Position numbers and translations under genes: made by a program. From contig NZ_CP035107.1 in NCBI RefSeq assembly GCF_004088395.1, positions 1,813,001 through 1,877,000 on the forward strand: a stretch of 64,000 nucleotides of DNA, read 5' to 3'. Source of the stretch: Ornithobacterium rhinotracheale (lineage in GTDB: Bacteria; Bacteroidota; Bacteroidia; Flavobacteriales; Weeksellaceae). Below the pieces are notes generated by a model. It saw nothing but the letters and a program-made list of their open reading frames with translations. It did not search any database and was not told the origin of the DNA. This document shows positions 51,817-63,204 of the stretch, in pieces. Positions within the stretch are counted from its first letter, which is position 1; each line of letters opens with the position of its first letter.

Positions 51817-54800
51817 TTATTTTGTTGATTTTTTACTTTTTAATTCTTCGTATTCTTTTTGAGAACCTACAATCATATTTTGGTAAGCTTTAAGACCTGT
51901 ACCTGCTGGGATTAAATGGCCTACAATCACATTTTCTTTCAATCCGTTCAAGTCGTCTACTTTACCAGCAACAGCTGCTTCGTTCAGTACTTTTGTAGTT
52001 TCCTGGAATGATGCGGCAGAGATAAACGATTTAGTCTGTAATGCTGCTCTGGTGATACCTTGCAACACGGGCTCTGCTGTAGCTGGCATTGCATCACGAG
52101 CAACTACCAATTTAGCATCATCTCTACGAAGTTTTGAATTTTCATCTCTCAACTCAAGAACTGAAACGATTTGTCCTGGTTTCAATACTTCACTATCTCC
52201 TGCATCTTCTACTACTTTCATTCCAAAGATTCTATCGTTTTCCTCGATAAAGTCTATCTTATGCTCCAAACTTGAATCTAAGAATCTGGTGTCTCCAGCA
52301 TCGATGATTCTTACTTTTCTCATCATCTGTCTCACGATGATTTCAAAGTGCTTGTCATCAATTTTCACCCCTTGTAATCGGTAAACATCTTGGATTTCGT
52401 TTACCAAATACTCCTGAACGGCGGTAGGGCCTTTGATGTTCAAGATGTCTGTCGGGGTGATTGCCCCATCGGATAGTGGCATACCTGCACGGATAAAGTC
52501 GTTTTCTTGAACTAAGATTTGGTTTGAAAGTTTCACCAAGTATTTCTTGATTTCACCTGTACGAGATTCTACGATGATCTCGCGGTTACCTCGTTTTACT
52601 TTACCAAAGCTTACCACTCCATCGATTTCAGAAACTACTGCAGGGTTTGATGGGTTACGCGCTTCGAAAAGCTCGGTCACCCTTGGTAAACCTCCCGTGA
52701 TATCCCCTGATTTTGCAGAAGATCTTGGGATTTTCACCAATGTTTTACCCGCTATAATTTCTTCGCCATCGTCTACGATAAGGTGCGCACCTACTGGTAG
52801 GTTGTAAGATTTCTCTTCGCCACTCTTATCCACAACAATCAATGATGGGATTAATTTTTTATTTCTTGATTCAGAGATTACTTTTTCAGTAAATCCTGTT
52901 TGGTCGTCGGTTTCTAGCTGGAAGGTTTCACCTTGTGTTAAGTTTTCAAACTTAATTTGCCCTGCTGTTTCAGCGATGATTACGGCGTTGTAAGGGTCCC
53001 AAGAGTTGATGGCATCTCCTTTTTTCACTTTTTGCCCATCGTTTACATATAGGATTGAGCCGTAAGAGATGTTATTAGTCATTGCAACCTCGCCATTCTT
53101 ATCAATCAACTTCATCTCCGCCGTACGGGAAACTACTACCTTGATTGGCTCGCCAGCTTCATCTACTGAGTCTACCGTTCTTAAATCATCGAATTCCACA
53201 GTACCATCTTGCTTAGCTCTTAAAGTGGATTGCTCAGAGACATTCCCCGCGGTTCCCCCTTGGTGGAAGGTACGGAGTGTAAGCTGTGTACCTGGCTCTC
53301 CGATTGATTGAGCGGCGATTACCCCTACGGTTTCCCCCATCTGTACAGGCTTGCCAGTTGCGAGGTTTCTACCATAACACTTGGCACAGATTCCTGATTT
53401 GGAATCACAAGTGAGCGGTGAGCGCACCTCTATGGTATCAATGCCTGCGGCATCGATTCTGGCTGCGGTATCTTCGTCAATTAGCTGGTCTGCCTCCACG
53501 AGGATATCGCCTGTCTCTGGGTCGTATACATCTTGTAGGGCGGTTCTTCCTAGGATTCTATCTTTAAGTGGCTCTATGATTTCATCATTTTTCTTTAAAG
53601 CTGAAACTTCTAAGCCTCTTAATGTGCCACAATCTTCTTCGTTTACGATTACATCCTGTGCCACATCTACCAAACGGCGTGTTAAGTATCCAGCATCAGC
53701 CGTTTTCAATGCGGTATCTGCAAGCCCCTTACGCGCTCCGTGGGTGGAGATAAAGTATTCCAAGATTGAAAGACCTTCGCGGAAGTTTGATACAATTGGG
53801 TTTTCAATAATGTCGCCTCCTGTGGAGCCTGCCTTTTGAGGCTTGGCCATCAAACCACGCATACCACTGAGCTGGCGAATTTGCTCCTTAGAACCACGCG
53901 CTCCTGAATCAAGCATCATATACACGGAGTTAAATCCTTGCTTATCCTCGCGCATACGCTTCATCACGATTTCGGTGAGGCTCGCGTTGGTATTTGTCCA
54001 AACATCAATTACTTGGTTATAGCGCTCATTATTGGTGATAAGCCCCATATTGTAGTTTCCACGAATGGCATCTACTTCATCAATCGCATTTTGAATCATT
54101 TCTGATTTTTGCTCAGGAATTAAGATATCTCCCAATGAGAAAGAAAGTCCTCCTTCAAAGGCGTTCATATAACCTAAGGTTTTCATTCTATCCAAGAACT
54201 TAGCTGTGGTAGGGAAATCCGTTTGCTTTAAGATGCTACCAATTACATTTCTTAACGATTTTTTGGTCAAAACTTCATTGATGAAGCCTACCTCTTCTGG
54301 TACAATTTTATTAAATAAAACTCTACCCACAGAAGTCTCGATGAGCTTCATTTTGAACTCGCCATCTTCTTTCACTCTTACCTTAACCTTGATTGGCGCG
54401 TTTAGCTCTGCCTTGCCCTCATTGTAAGCGATTTGCACCTCTTCATCTGAGTAGAAAGTTAAGCCTTCTCCTATCACCTTCTCCTCCTCTGTGGAGTGTT
54501 TAATCTTGGTCATATAATACAAGCCCAATACCATATCCTGAGATGGCACCGCGATAGGCGAACCGTTGGCTGGGTTTAAGATGTTTTGTGAGCCAAGCAT
54601 CAAGAGCTGTGCCTCCAAGATAGCCTCTGGGCCGAGTGGTAAGTGCACCGCCATTTGGTCGCCATCAAAGTCAGCGTTAAAAGCGGTACACGCAAGTGGG
54701 TGCAGGCGGATTGCCTTACCTTCGATTAACTTGGGCTGGAATGCCTGAATACCCAAACGGTGCAAAGTGGGGGCGCGGTTGAGTAGCACAGGATGACCTT

Positions 54801-56097
54801 TTAGTACATTTTCTAAAATATCCCAAACTACGGGCTCCTTTCTATCTATAATTCTTTTAGCAGATTTTACCGTTTTTACGATTCCTCTTTCGATTAATTT
54901 TCTAACGATAAATGGCTTATATAATTCTGCTGCCATATCTTTTGGCAATCCACACTCGTGCAATTCCAAATCTGGACCTACAACGATTACGGAACGAGCA
55001 GAATAATCCACACGCTTACCTAATAAGTTTTGACGGAAACGACCTTGCTTACCTTTCAATGAATCTGAAAGTGATTTCAATGGACGGTTACCATCAGCTT
55101 TTACGGCAGATGATTTTCTTGTATTGTCGAACAATGAATCTACGGCTTCCTGTAACATCCTTTTCTCGTTTCTTAGGATTACTTCTGGAGCTTTAATTTC
55201 CAATAATCTCTTTAAACGATTGTTTCTAATGATTACACGGCGGTATAATTCATTTAAATCAGAGGTGGCAAAACGCCCACCATCTAGCGGCACTAGTGGT
55301 CTTAACTCTGGTGGAATCACAGGAATCACCTTCATAATCATCCACTCAGGGCGGTTTACTTTCCCATCTTGATTAGATTCTCTTAAAGACTCTACAACTT
55401 GAAGCCTTTTCAAGGCTTCGGTTCTTCTTTGTTTTGAAGTTTCGTGGTTTGCCTTATGTCTTAAATCATATGAAAGCTCGTCTAAATCTATTCGCTTTAA
55501 CAATTCTTCAAGACACTCCGCCCCCATTTTAGCGATGAACTTATTAGGGTCTGAATCTTCTAAATATTGATTATCCACTGGCAGAGTCTCCATAATGTCC
55601 AAATATTCCTCCTCGGTAAGGAAGTCCATTTGGTTCAGCTCCTCGCCATCGGGTCTCTTAGCGATACCTGGCTGAATTACTACATAGCGCTCGTAGTAAA
55701 CAATCATATCTAATTTCTTAGAGGGTATCCCTAAAATGTAGCCTAATTTATTTGGCAATGAACGGAAATACCAAATGTGAGCCACTGGCACCACAAGGTT
55801 GATATGCCCGATTCTATCTCTTCGCACTTTTTTCTCGGTAACCTCTACTCCACAACGGTCGCAGACGATTCCTTTGTAACGAATTCTTTTATATTTTCCA
55901 CAAGCACACTCGTAGTCTTTTACTGGCCCAAAAATTCTCTCACAAAACAAGCCGTCTCTCTCTGGCTTGTGCGTACGATAGTTAATGGTTTCTGGCTTTA
56001 AAACTTCTCCGTGAGAGGCTTGTAAAATAGTCTCCGGAGAGGCTAAACCAATTCTGATTTTATCGAATTTGCTAGTGTTGACTTTATTTGTTGACAT
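51817..56097 (-). CDS. rpoC: RNA polymerase subunit beta'
   Basis: 1426 residues. Zinc ribbon near the N-terminus ([22 protein letters not shown]), the catalytic Mg-binding [12 protein letters not shown], the bridge helix and trigger loop region ([48 protein letters not shown]). The second zinc site has [13 protein letters not shown]. Full length and in one frame. Starts 46 bp after rpoB. Confidence 0.97.
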   Translation of the reverse strand: MSTNKVNTSKFDKIRIGLASPETILQASHGEVLKPETINYRTHKPERDGLFCERIFGPVKDYECACGKYKRIRYKGIVCDRCGVEVTEKKVRRDRIGHINLVVPVAHIWYFRSLPNKLGYILGIPSKKLDMIVYYERYVVIQPGIAKRPDGEELNQMDFLTEEEYLDIMETLPVDNQYLEDSDPNKFIAKMGAECLEELLKRIDLDELSYDLRHKANHETSKQRRTEALKRLQVVESLRESNQDGKVNRPEWMIMKVIPVIPPELRPLVPLDGGRFATSDLNELYRRVIIRNNRLKRLLEIKAPEVILRNEKRMLQEAVDSLFDNTRKSSAVKADGNRPLKSLSDSLKGKQGRFRQNLLGKRVDYSARSVIVVGPDLELHECGLPKDMAAELYKPFIVRKLIERGIVKTVKSAKRIIDRKEPVVWDILENVLKGHPVLLNRAPTLHRLGIQAFQPKLIEGKAIRLHPLACTAFNADFDGDQMAVHLPLGPEAILEAQLLMLGSQNILNPANGSPIAVPSQDMVLGLYYMTKIKHSTEEEKVIGEGLTFYSDEEVQIAYNEGKAELNAPIKVKVRVKEDGEFKMKLIETSVGRVLFNKIVPEEVGFINEVLTKKSLRNVIGSILKQTDFPTTAKFLDRMKTLGYMNAFEGGLSFSLGDILIPEQKSEMIQNAIDEVDAIRGNYNMGLITNNERYNQVIDVWTNTNASLTEIVMKRMREDKQGFNSVYMMLDSGARGSKEQIRQLSGMRGLMAKPQKAGSTGGDIIENPIVSNFREGLSILEYFISTHGARKGLADTALKTADAGYLTRRLVDVAQDVIVNEEDCGTLRGLEVSALKKNDEIIEPLKDRILGRTALQDVYDPETGDILVEADQLIDEDTAARIDAAGIDTIEVRSPLTCDSKSGICAKCYGRNLATGKPVQMGETVGVIAAQSIGEPGTQLTLRTFHQGGTAGNVSEQSTLRAKQDGTVEFDDLRTVDSVDEAGEPIKVVVSRTAEMKLIDKNGEVAMTNNISYGSILYVNDGQKVKKGDAINSWDPYNAVIIAETAGQIKFENLTQGETFQLETDDQTGFTEKVISESRNKKLIPSLIVVDKSGEEKSYNLPVGAHLIVDDGEEIIAGKTLVKIPRSSAKSGDITGGLPRVTELFEARNPSNPAVVSEIDGVVSFGKVKRGNREIIVESRTGEIKKYLVKLSNQILVQENDFIRAGMPLSDGAITPTDILNIKGPTAVQEYLVNEIQDVYRLQGVKIDDKHFEIIVRQMMRKVRIIDAGDTRFLDSSLEHKIDFIEENDRIFGMKVVEDAGDSEVLKPGQIVSVLELRDENSKLRRDDAKLVVARDAMPATAEPVLQGITRAALQTKSFISAASFQETTKVLNEAAVAGKVDDLNGLKENVIVGHLIPAGTGLKAYQNMIVGSQKEYEELKSKKSTK

Positions 56098-56143
56098 AGA
56101 CTAATGCTATATATTATTTTAAATTAAATAAACGATGGTTTTT

Positions 56144-59100
56144 TTATTGTGTTTTCTCATCTTCTGATGAAAGCAAATCAATATCTAAACCTAAACCTTG
56201 AAGCTCGTGCAACAATACATTGAAGGATTCAGGGATACCAGGTTCTGGCATTGGGTTTCCTTTCACAATTGCATTGTATGTATTGGCTCTACCTAATACA
56301 TCATCAGATTTCACGGTTAGGATTTCTCGCAAGATATTAGATGCGCCGTAGGCTTCTAAGGCCCAAACCTCCATCTCTCCAAAACGCTGACCTCCAAATT
56401 GTGCTTTACCACCTAATGGCTGCTGCGTAATCAGTGAGTATGGTCCAATGGAACGCGCGTGCATTTTATCATCTACCATATGGCCTAATTTCAGCATATA
56501 GATTACACCCACAGTTGCTTTTTGGTCGAATCTCTCTCCTGTTCCACCATCGTATAGATAAGTGGTTCCGTATCTTGGCACCCCCGCTTTATCTGTAAGC
56601 TCATTAATTTGCTCTATGTGAGCTCCATCAAAAATAGGTGTTGCATATTTTTGTCCTAAGTTTCTACCTGCCCATCCGAGTACGGTCTCAAAAATCTGAC
56701 CTATGTTCATACGAGATGGCACCCCTAGCGGGTTTAGCACGATATCTACTGGCGTACCATCTGCAAGGAAAGGCATATCCTCATCTCGTACGATACGAGC
56801 TACGATACCCTTGTTTCCGTGGCGACCAGCCATTTTATCACCTACTTTTAATTTTCGTTTTTTGGCAATATAAATTTTGGCTAGTTTCACAATACCAGAA
56901 GGCAATTCATCTCCCACCGAAATAGTGAACCTTTCTCTATTTAGCACACCTTGTAAATCGTTATATTTGATTTTAAAGTTGTGTAATAATTGTTTCACCA
57001 ATTCATTAAGGTGCTCATCTGTAGTCCAGTTACCACCAGTTAAGTTTTGGTAATCATCTACACTACTTAACAATTTTTGGGTAAATTTAGCTCCTTTTGG
57101 AATCACCTCCTCGTTCAAATCATTGAGGACTCCTTGGGAAGTTTTTCCGTTTAATAATTTATATAATTTTTCTAGTAAAACTTCTCTTAAATCATCAAAG
57201 TTTTTCTGGAAGTCTTCTTCTAATTTTTCAATAGTAACTTTATCTTTCGCTCTCTTGTTCTTGTCCTTAATGCTACGGGCAAAGAGCTTTTTATCGATTA
57301 CCACCCCTCTGAGTGATGGAGTAGCTTTCAACGAGGCATCTTTCACATCGCCTGCCTTATCACCAAAGATTGCGCGGAGTAGTTTCTCCTCTGGTGTAGG
57401 GTCTGATTCACCTTTTGGCGTAATTTTCCCGATTAGGATATCGCCAGGTTTTACTTCTGCACCAATGCGGATCATACCATTTTCGTCAAGGTCTTTAGTC
57501 GCTTCTTCTGATACATTTGGAATATCGTTTGTAAGCTCCTCCATACCTAACTTGGTATCTCTCACATCCATAGTATATTCATCAATGTGAATTGAAGTAA
57601 ACCAATCTTCTCTTACTGCTTTTTCAGAAATTACAATTGCATCCTCGAAGTTATACCCCTTCCAAGGCATAAACGATACAAGAAGGTTTCGTCCTAAGGC
57701 TAGCTCTCCGTTTTCAGTGGCGTAGCCCTCGCATAAAACCTGCCCTTTCTGTACTTTATCTCCTACTTTTACGATAGGTTTAAGGTTGATAGAAGTCCCT
57801 TGGTTAGTTTTTCTAAACTTAATTAGGTTATATGTTTTTTCGGCTGGGTCAAAGCTTACAATATCCTCTTCCTCAGTTCTTTCATATGCAATTACAATCT
57901 TGCGCGCATCCACATAGCGCACCTCTCCATTGCCCTCTGCATTGATTAATATTCGAGAATCTCTTGCCACAGCTCCTTCTAAGCCAGTTCCCACGATTGG
58001 CGCTTGAGGTTTTAATAACGGCACTGCTTGGCGCATCATATTGGAGCCCATCAGCGCACGGTTAGCATCATCGTGTTCCAAGAAAGGAATTAATGAAGCG
58101 GAGATTGATGCGATTTGGTTTGGCGCCACATCCATCAAATTCACTTCTGATGGTGCTACCACTGGGAAATCCCCATCCTCACGAGCAATTACACGCTCGC
58201 TCACAAAATCGCCCTTGTCATCAAGCTTAGCATTAGCTTGGGCAATAATTTTATCTTCTTCCTCCTCTGCGGTGAAATAAGTCGGCGCCTTATCAAGAAG
58301 CACTCTACCATTCTCCACCTCACGGTACGGAGTTTCTAGGAAGCCCATACTATTTACTTTGGCATAAACGCAAAGTGATGAGATCAAACCAATGTTTGGC
58401 CCCTCAGGTGTTTCAATCGGACATAATCTTCCGTAGTGCGTGTAGTGAACATCTCGCACCTCAAATCCTGCTCTTTCACGAGAAAGACCACCTGGCCCTA
58501 AGGCTGATAAACGACGCTTGTGCGTAACCTCAGACAGCGGGTTAGTTTGGTCCATAAATTGAGATAGCTGGTTGGTTCCAAAGAATGAATTAATTACAGA
58601 AGACAAAGTCTTAGCATTAATCAAATCAATTGGCGTAAACACTTCATTATCACGAACATTCATTCGCTCACGAATGGTGCGTGCCATACGATTCAACCCT
58701 ACCCCAAATTGATTTGCCATTTGCTCGCCCACAGTTCTCACACGGCGATTGGACAAGTGGTCGATATCATCAACTTCGGCTTTGGAATTTACTAGCTCAA
58801 TTAAATATTTAACGATTGAGATAATATCTTCTTTCGTTAATACTTGTATATTTTCTGGAATATCCAGCGATAATTTTTTATTTAATCTGTAACGCCCTAC
58901 TTCGCCTAAGCTATAACGGGCATCTGAGAAGAATAATTTATCTATAATACCACGCGCAGTTTCTTCATCTGGTGGTTCAGCGTTTCGGAGCTGACGGTAG
59001 ATGTATTCTACGGCCTCTTTTTCGGTATTAGTTGGGTCTTTTTGTAATGTGTTTAAAATAATTGCGTAATCTTGTGCCTTGTTATCTTCTTTATGTAGAA

Positions 59101-59989
59101 GAATGGTCTTAACGCCCGCATCTATAATCTCCTCGATGTGTTGCTCTTCAAGGATTGTTTCGCGGTCAAGCACAATTTCGTTACGCTCAATGGATACCAC
59201 CTCACCTGTATCCTCATCTACGAAATCCTCGTGCCAAGTATTCAGCACACGAGCGGCCAAAGTTCTACCTAAAGCTTTGGATAAATTTGCTTTAGTTGCT
59301 TTTACTTCTTCCGCTAAATCAAAGATTTCTAAAATATCTTTATCTCTTTCAAAACCAATAGCTCTTAACAAAGTCGTAAGCGGAAGTTTTTTCTTACGGT
59401 CAATGTAGGCATACATCACACTATTAATGTCGGTAGCAAATTCTATCCACGACCCCTTGAATGGAATGATACGGGAAGAATAAAGTTTTGTACCATTTGC
59501 GTGGAAAGATTGCCCAAAGAATACCCCAGGGGAGCGGTGTAATTGGGATACGATAACGCGCTCCGCACCATTAATCACAAAAGAGCCACTAGGAGTCATA
59601 TACGGGATTGTTCCTAGATAAACATCTTGAACCACGGTTTCAAAATCCTCGTGCTCAGGGTCTGTACAATACAGCTTTAATCTAGCTTTTAAAGGAACGC
59701 TATAAGTTAAACCTCTTTCAATACACTCTTGAATTGAATAGCGTGGAGAATCCACAAAATAATCTAAAAATTCTAAAACAAATTGATTGCGTGTATCGGT
59801 GATTGGGAAGTTCTCTGCAAAAGTTTTAAAAAGCCCCTCGTGCTTTCGCTGGTCTGGCCTTGTTTCTAATTGGAAAAAATCTTCAAAAGACTTTAATTGA
59901 ATATCCAAAAAATCTGGAATTTCCGCAACATCTTTTGCAGTGGAAAAATTAACTCTAGAATTATTTTTTGTCGCCAATTTCGTATGCAT
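56144..59989 (-). CDS. rpoB: RNA polymerase subunit beta
   Basis: 1281 residues from ATG 59989. The rifampicin-binding region reads [19 protein letters not shown] and [20 protein letters not shown], of the sensitive type. Further conserved blocks: [56 protein letters not shown]. It follows rplL after a 160-bp gap with a hairpin and precedes rpoC. Confidence 0.97.
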   Translation of the reverse strand: MHTKLATKNNSRVNFSTAKDVAEIPDFLDIQLKSFEDFFQLETRPDQRKHEGLFKTFAENFPITDTRNQFVLEFLDYFVDSPRYSIQECIERGLTYSVPLKARLKLYCTDPEHEDFETVVQDVYLGTIPYMTPSGSFVINGAERVIVSQLHRSPGVFFGQSFHANGTKLYSSRIIPFKGSWIEFATDINSVMYAYIDRKKKLPLTTLLRAIGFERDKDILEIFDLAEEVKATKANLSKALGRTLAARVLNTWHEDFVDEDTGEVVSIERNEIVLDRETILEEQHIEEIIDAGVKTILLHKEDNKAQDYAIILNTLQKDPTNTEKEAVEYIYRQLRNAEPPDEETARGIIDKLFFSDARYSLGEVGRYRLNKKLSLDIPENIQVLTKEDIISIVKYLIELVNSKAEVDDIDHLSNRRVRTVGEQMANQFGVGLNRMARTIRERMNVRDNEVFTPIDLINAKTLSSVINSFFGTNQLSQFMDQTNPLSEVTHKRRLSALGPGGLSRERAGFEVRDVHYTHYGRLCPIETPEGPNIGLISSLCVYAKVNSMGFLETPYREVENGRVLLDKAPTYFTAEEEEDKIIAQANAKLDDKGDFVSERVIAREDGDFPVVAPSEVNLMDVAPNQIASISASLIPFLEHDDANRALMGSNMMRQAVPLLKPQAPIVGTGLEGAVARDSRILINAEGNGEVRYVDARKIVIAYERTEEEDIVSFDPAEKTYNLIKFRKTNQGTSINLKPIVKVGDKVQKGQVLCEGYATENGELALGRNLLVSFMPWKGYNFEDAIVISEKAVREDWFTSIHIDEYTMDVRDTKLGMEELTNDIPNVSEEATKDLDENGMIRIGAEVKPGDILIGKITPKGESDPTPEEKLLRAIFGDKAGDVKDASLKATPSLRGVVIDKKLFARSIKDKNKRAKDKVTIEKLEEDFQKNFDDLREVLLEKLYKLLNGKTSQGVLNDLNEEVIPKGAKFTQKLLSSVDDYQNLTGGNWTTDEHLNELVKQLLHNFKIKYNDLQGVLNRERFTISVGDELPSGIVKLAKIYIAKKRKLKVGDKMAGRHGNKGIVARIVRDEDMPFLADGTPVDIVLNPLGVPSRMNIGQIFETVLGWAGRNLGQKYATPIFDGAHIEQINELTDKAGVPRYGTTYLYDGGTGERFDQKATVGVIYMLKLGHMVDDKMHARSIGPYSLITQQPLGGKAQFGGQRFGEMEVWALEAYGASNILREILTVKSDDVLGRANTYNAIVKGNPMPEPGIPESFNVLLHELQGLGLDIDLLSSEDEKTQ

Positions 59990-60086
59990 ATTGGTTAATA
60001 TGAAAATTTAGTTTGCATTGTAAAAAAACAGTCTGCAATGCATCAGAACAAAGCGTTACTCAATACAAGTAACTAAAATGTAAAAT

Positions 60087-60128
60087 AGGTTTAGACCTTT
60101 TCACAGGGTAATGTGAAGGTCTAAACCT
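60087..60128 (-). promoter_or_regulatory. Long hairpin between rplL and rpoB
   Basis: AGGTTTAGACCTTTTCACA (60087-60105) pairs with TGTGAAGGTCTAAACCT (60112-60128), about 17 pairs with a 2-nt bulge and a 6-nt loop. In rplL-rpoB transcripts of other bacteria this position holds an attenuator or RNase processing site that sets the ratio of ribosomal protein to polymerase mRNA. The following T content on the minus strand is only moderate (ATTTTA). Confidence 0.65.
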
Positions 60129-60148
60129 TGAATTTATTAATTAGTAAA

Positions 60149-60526
60149 TTACTTAAGCTCTACTTCAGCTCCAGCTTCTTCTAATTGTTTTTTAAGAGCC
60201 TCAGCCTCATCTTTAGCTACTCCTTCTTTTACAGTTTGAGGAGCACCATCAACTAAGTCTTTAGCTTCTTTCAATCCTTTTCCAGTTAATTCTTTAACTA
60301 ATTTCACAACTGCTAATTTTGAGCTACCAGCTGATTTAAGGATTACATCAAACTCTGATTTTTCCTCAGCGGCATCACCACCTCCAGCAGCTACTGGACC
60401 TGCTACTGCTACTGCAGCTGCAGCTGGCTCAATACCATACTCTTCTTTAAGGATTTCAGCTAATTCGTTTACTTCTTTAACTGTTAAGTTTACTAACTCT
60501 TCTGCTAATTGTTTTAAATCTGCCAT
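60149..60526 (-). CDS. rplL: 50S ribosomal protein L7/L12
   Basis: 125 residues. N-terminal dimerisation helices ([20 protein letters not shown]), an Ala/Gly hinge ([16 protein letters not shown]), and the factor-binding C-terminal domain ([36 protein letters not shown]). It forms the stalk that recruits GTPase factors. 45 bp after rplJ. Confidence 0.97.
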   Translation of the reverse strand: MADLKQLAEELVNLTVKEVNELAEILKEEYGIEPAAAAVAVAGPVAAGGGDAAEEKSEFDVILKSAGSSKLAVVKLVKELTGKGLKEAKDLVDGAPQTVKEGVAKDEAEALKKQLEEAGAEVELK

Positions 60527-60571
60527 TTTAAATGTTTTTAAATTTTACTTATTATTAAATTGAGTGTTTTA

Positions 60572-61096
60572 TTATTCTCCACGCTCTCCAAGCGCTTTAA
60601 CCAATCCAGAAATAGTTTGACCACCACTTTGTAGCTGAGAAAGAACCGTCTTGATTGGAGATTGTAGCAATGCCACAACATCTGCGATAAGCTCTTCCTT
60701 AGATTTAAGGTTAGACAAGGCTTCCACTTTGTCATCTCCTACATAAATAGCTGAGTCAATCCAAGCTCCTTTTAATATTGGTTTTTCTGATTTCTTTCTA
60801 AACTCTTGAATCACTTTTGCAGGCGCATTCTCTTTCTCAGAAACCATGATCGCTGTATTCCCTTTAAGGGTAGCAAATAGCTCTTCATAGTCTCTTCCCT
60901 CAATGCGTTCCATTGCTTTTTGAAGCAAAGTGTTTTTAACAACTCTTAGCTGAACACCTCTTCTAAAACAAGCTCTTCTTAAGTTTGAAGTATCTGTTGA
61001 GTTTAATCCAGAAATATCTGATAAATAAACCGTATTTGTGCTATTTAAAACCTGAACTAGGTCTTCTATCATTTGTGCTTTTTCTTCTCTTGTCAT
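60572..61096 (-). CDS. rplJ: 50S ribosomal protein L10
   Basis: 174 residues. MTREEKAQMIEDLVQVLNST, TDTSNLRRACFRRGVQLRVV, and FATLKGNTAIMVSEKENAPA mark L10, the base of the L12 stalk. 18 bp after rplA; no separate leader is present, in contrast to the long L10 leader in some other phyla. Confidence 0.96.
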   Translation of the reverse strand: MTREEKAQMIEDLVQVLNSTNTVYLSDISGLNSTDTSNLRRACFRRGVQLRVVKNTLLQKAMERIEGRDYEELFATLKGNTAIMVSEKENAPAKVIQEFRKKSEKPILKGAWIDSAIYVGDDKVEALSNLKSKEELIADVVALLQSPIKTVLSQLQSGGQTISGLVKALGERGE

Positions 61097-61114
61097 GCTT
61101 CGATTTATTTATGA

Positions 61115-61804
61115 TTAAACACTTTTTGGGTCTACTTGAACAGATGGACTCATAGTACTCGAAAGGTAAATACTTTTCACATAAGTCCCCTTAGCAGCAG
61201 TTGGTTTCAATTTTATAAGCGTTTGGATTAGCTCTTTTGCATTTTCCTCAAGCTTTGAAGCCTCAAATGAAACTTTACCAATTACTGCGTGAACAATACC
61301 TGTTTTATCTACTCTAAAGTCAATTTTACCAGACTTCACATCTGAAACTGCTTTAGCTACATCCATAGTTACAGTACCTGCCTTTGGGTTTGGCATTAAA
61401 CCTCTAGGACCTAGAATTCTTCCCAATGGACCTAATTTACCCATCACGGCTGGCATTGTAACGATAACATCAACATCTGTCCAACCGTCTTTTATCTTAG
61501 TCAAATACTCGTCTAAACCTACATAGTCAGCCCCAGCCGCTTTAGCTTCTTGCTCTTTATCTGGTGTAACTAATGCCAACACTCGAACATCTTTACCTGT
61601 ACCATGAGGAAGAGAAACTACCCCACGCACCATTTGGTTCGCTTTTTTAGGGTCTACCCCTAATCTCACTGCGATATCCACAGATGCATCAAAATTTGCA
61701 TTGCTGATTTCTTTAACCAAAGCCGAAGCCTCTTCTAGGGTATAAACTTTTGATTTATCGTATTTAGCAGCTAATTCTTTTTGCTTTTTTGTCAATCTTG
61801 CCAT
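61115..61804 (-). CDS. rplA: 50S ribosomal protein L1
   Basis: 229 residues of standard L1 ([60 protein letters not shown]). It builds the mobile L1 stalk and represses its own mRNA in other bacteria. 14 bp after rplK. Confidence 0.97.
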   Translation of the reverse strand: MARLTKKQKELAAKYDKSKVYTLEEASALVKEISNANFDASVDIAVRLGVDPKKANQMVRGVVSLPHGTGKDVRVLALVTPDKEQEAKAAGADYVGLDEYLTKIKDGWTDVDVIVTMPAVMGKLGPLGRILGPRGLMPNPKAGTVTMDVAKAVSDVKSGKIDFRVDKTGIVHAVIGKVSFEASKLEENAKELIQTLIKLKPTAAKGTYVKSIYLSSTMSPSVQVDPKSV

Positions 61805-61818
61805 AATCTTCGTTTTAA

Positions 61819-62259
61819 TTATTCTGGTTTAGCTCCACCTTTTACAGTTATACCCATAGAGCGAGCTGTCCCAGCAATCATTTTCATTGCTGACTCAATA
61901 GTAAAACAATTCAAATCAGGCATCTTATCCTCAGCAATTGTGCGGATTTGATCCCACGAAACATTCGCTACTTTTACACGATTCGGTTCAGATGACGCAC
62001 CTTTGATTTTTGCAGCCTCTAACAACTGAACAGCAGCCGGAGGAGTTTTAATTACGAAATCAAAAGATTTATCTTGATATACAGTAATTACAACTGGTAA
62101 AACCTTACCCTGTTTTTCTTGTGTACGCCCGTTGAACTGCTTACAAAATTCCATAATGTTCACACCAGCAGCACCTAATGCAGGCCCTACAGGCGGCGAA
62201 GGATTCGCTTGACCACCACGAACTTGTAGCTTTACAATTTTTTGTACTTTTTTTGCCAT
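61819..62259 (-). CDS. rplK: 50S ribosomal protein L11
   Basis: 146 residues with the N-terminal thiostrepton-site motif [19 protein letters not shown] and the rRNA-binding C-terminal domain (GSARSMG-like [12 protein letters not shown]). 42 bp after nusG. Confidence 0.97.
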   Translation of the reverse strand: MAKKVQKIVKLQVRGGQANPSPPVGPALGAAGVNIMEFCKQFNGRTQEKQGKVLPVVITVYQDKSFDFVIKTPPAAVQLLEAAKIKGASSEPNRVKVANVSWDQIRTIAEDKMPDLNCFTIESAMKMIAGTARSMGITVKGGAKPE

Positions 62260-62301
62260 TTTAAATTTTTAAAAATTAAGCGTTATATATTTGGAAGCAG
62301 C

Positions 62302-62844
62302 CTAAATTTTCTCTACTTGCATATAATTTAGCTCAAGTGGCGTTTTTCTACCAAAGATAGACACCATCACCTTAAGCTTTCTCTTATCTTCATTGAGCTC
62401 TTCAATCACACCATTAAAGTTAGCAAATGGTCCTTCAACCACTTTCACTGTTTCTCCTACCTGATAAGGGATATTTACCATATCCACATCATCAGCAACG
62501 GCATCCATTCTACCTAGCATGCGGTCGATTTCACTATCACGCATTGGAATTGGGTCGCCCCCCTTAGTAGCACTCAAGAAGCTAATTACTCCATTGATAT
62601 TCTTGATAATATGAGGCACTTCTCCTAGCAGATTAACTTCAATCATAACATAACCTGGATAGAAAACTCGCTCTCGCTGAATCTTCTTCCCGTTTTTTAT
62701 TTGAATCACCTTTTCTGTAGGAATTACAATCTGCCCTAAACACTCTTCTAGACCTTGATATTTAATCTCGTCTTGAATAAGCTCCTTCACCTTGTTTTCT
62801 CTACCACTAATGGTTTTTAAAACATACCATTTCATATCGCTCAT
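62302..62844 (-). CDS. nusG: Transcription termination/antitermination protein NusG
   Basis: 180 residues. NGN domain (KWYVLKTISGRENKVKELIQ, FYPGYVMIEVNL) and C-terminal KOW domain (VGETVKVVEGPFANFNGVIE). Start MSDMKWY at 62844; an internal Met at 62835 would also be possible. It links RNA polymerase to the ribosome and Rho. 15 bp after secE. Confidence 0.96.
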   Translation of the reverse strand: MSDMKWYVLKTISGRENKVKELIQDEIKYQGLEECLGQIVIPTEKVIQIKNGKKIQRERVFYPGYVMIEVNLLGEVPHIIKNINGVISFLSATKGGDPIPMRDSEIDRMLGRMDAVADDVDMVNIPYQVGETVKVVEGPFANFNGVIEELNEDKRKLKVMVSIFGRKTPLELNYMQVEKI

Positions 62845-62859
62845 AAAACCGAGTTTAAA

Positions 62860-63057
62860 TTATCTTTTCATAAAATCATAAAAACCATTAATCGCTTCAC
62901 TAAACAGTGCATCTACACCAAATAGCAATATAGCCAATATGAGAGTACATACAGCTATCACGATAGTGGAAGATTGAAGTTCATTCCATTTAGGCCAGCT
63001 TACATGATGTGCAAATTCACTATAAGAACCTTTCAAAAAATCAACAATACCTTTCAT
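62860..63057 (-). CDS. secE: Preprotein translocase subunit SecE
   Basis: 65 residues with one membrane helix (STIVIAVCTLILAILLFGVD) after the amphipathic segment GSYSEFAHHVSWPKWNELQ, the short single-span form. Clamps the SecY channel. Sits between tRNA-Trp and nusG as in most bacteria. Confidence 0.95.
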   Translation of the reverse strand: MKGIVDFLKGSYSEFAHHVSWPKWNELQSSTIVIAVCTLILAILLFGVDALFSEAINGFYDFMKR

Positions 63058-63072
63058 GGAAATTTATATTAG

Positions 63073-63145
63073 CACGGGCGGTAGGGATCGAACCCACGAC
63101 CTTTGGTTTTGGAGACCACTGCTCTACCAGCTGAGCTACGCCCGT
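63073..63145 (-). tRNA. tRNA-Trp (CCA)
   Basis: 73 nt, acceptor ACGGGCG/CGCCCGT, anticodon loop CTCCAAA (CCA), T loop TTCGATC, discriminator G. Located between tuf and secE, its usual place. Confidence 0.97.
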
Positions 63146-63204
63146 ATTATATAAGGTGTTTCTGCACTAAGGCAGAAAACACCTCTACTTTAATTTAAAT
63201 CTTC

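Noticed and set aside
51817-59989. Many plus-strand ORFs of 60-155 aa inside rpoB and rpoC
   Set aside because: They are antisense shadows of strongly conserved genes, with no promoters, no start signals and low-complexity composition.
60527-61100. L10 (rplJ) leader regulatory RNA
   Set aside because: Only 18 bp separate rplA and rplJ, too short for the known L10 leader structure.
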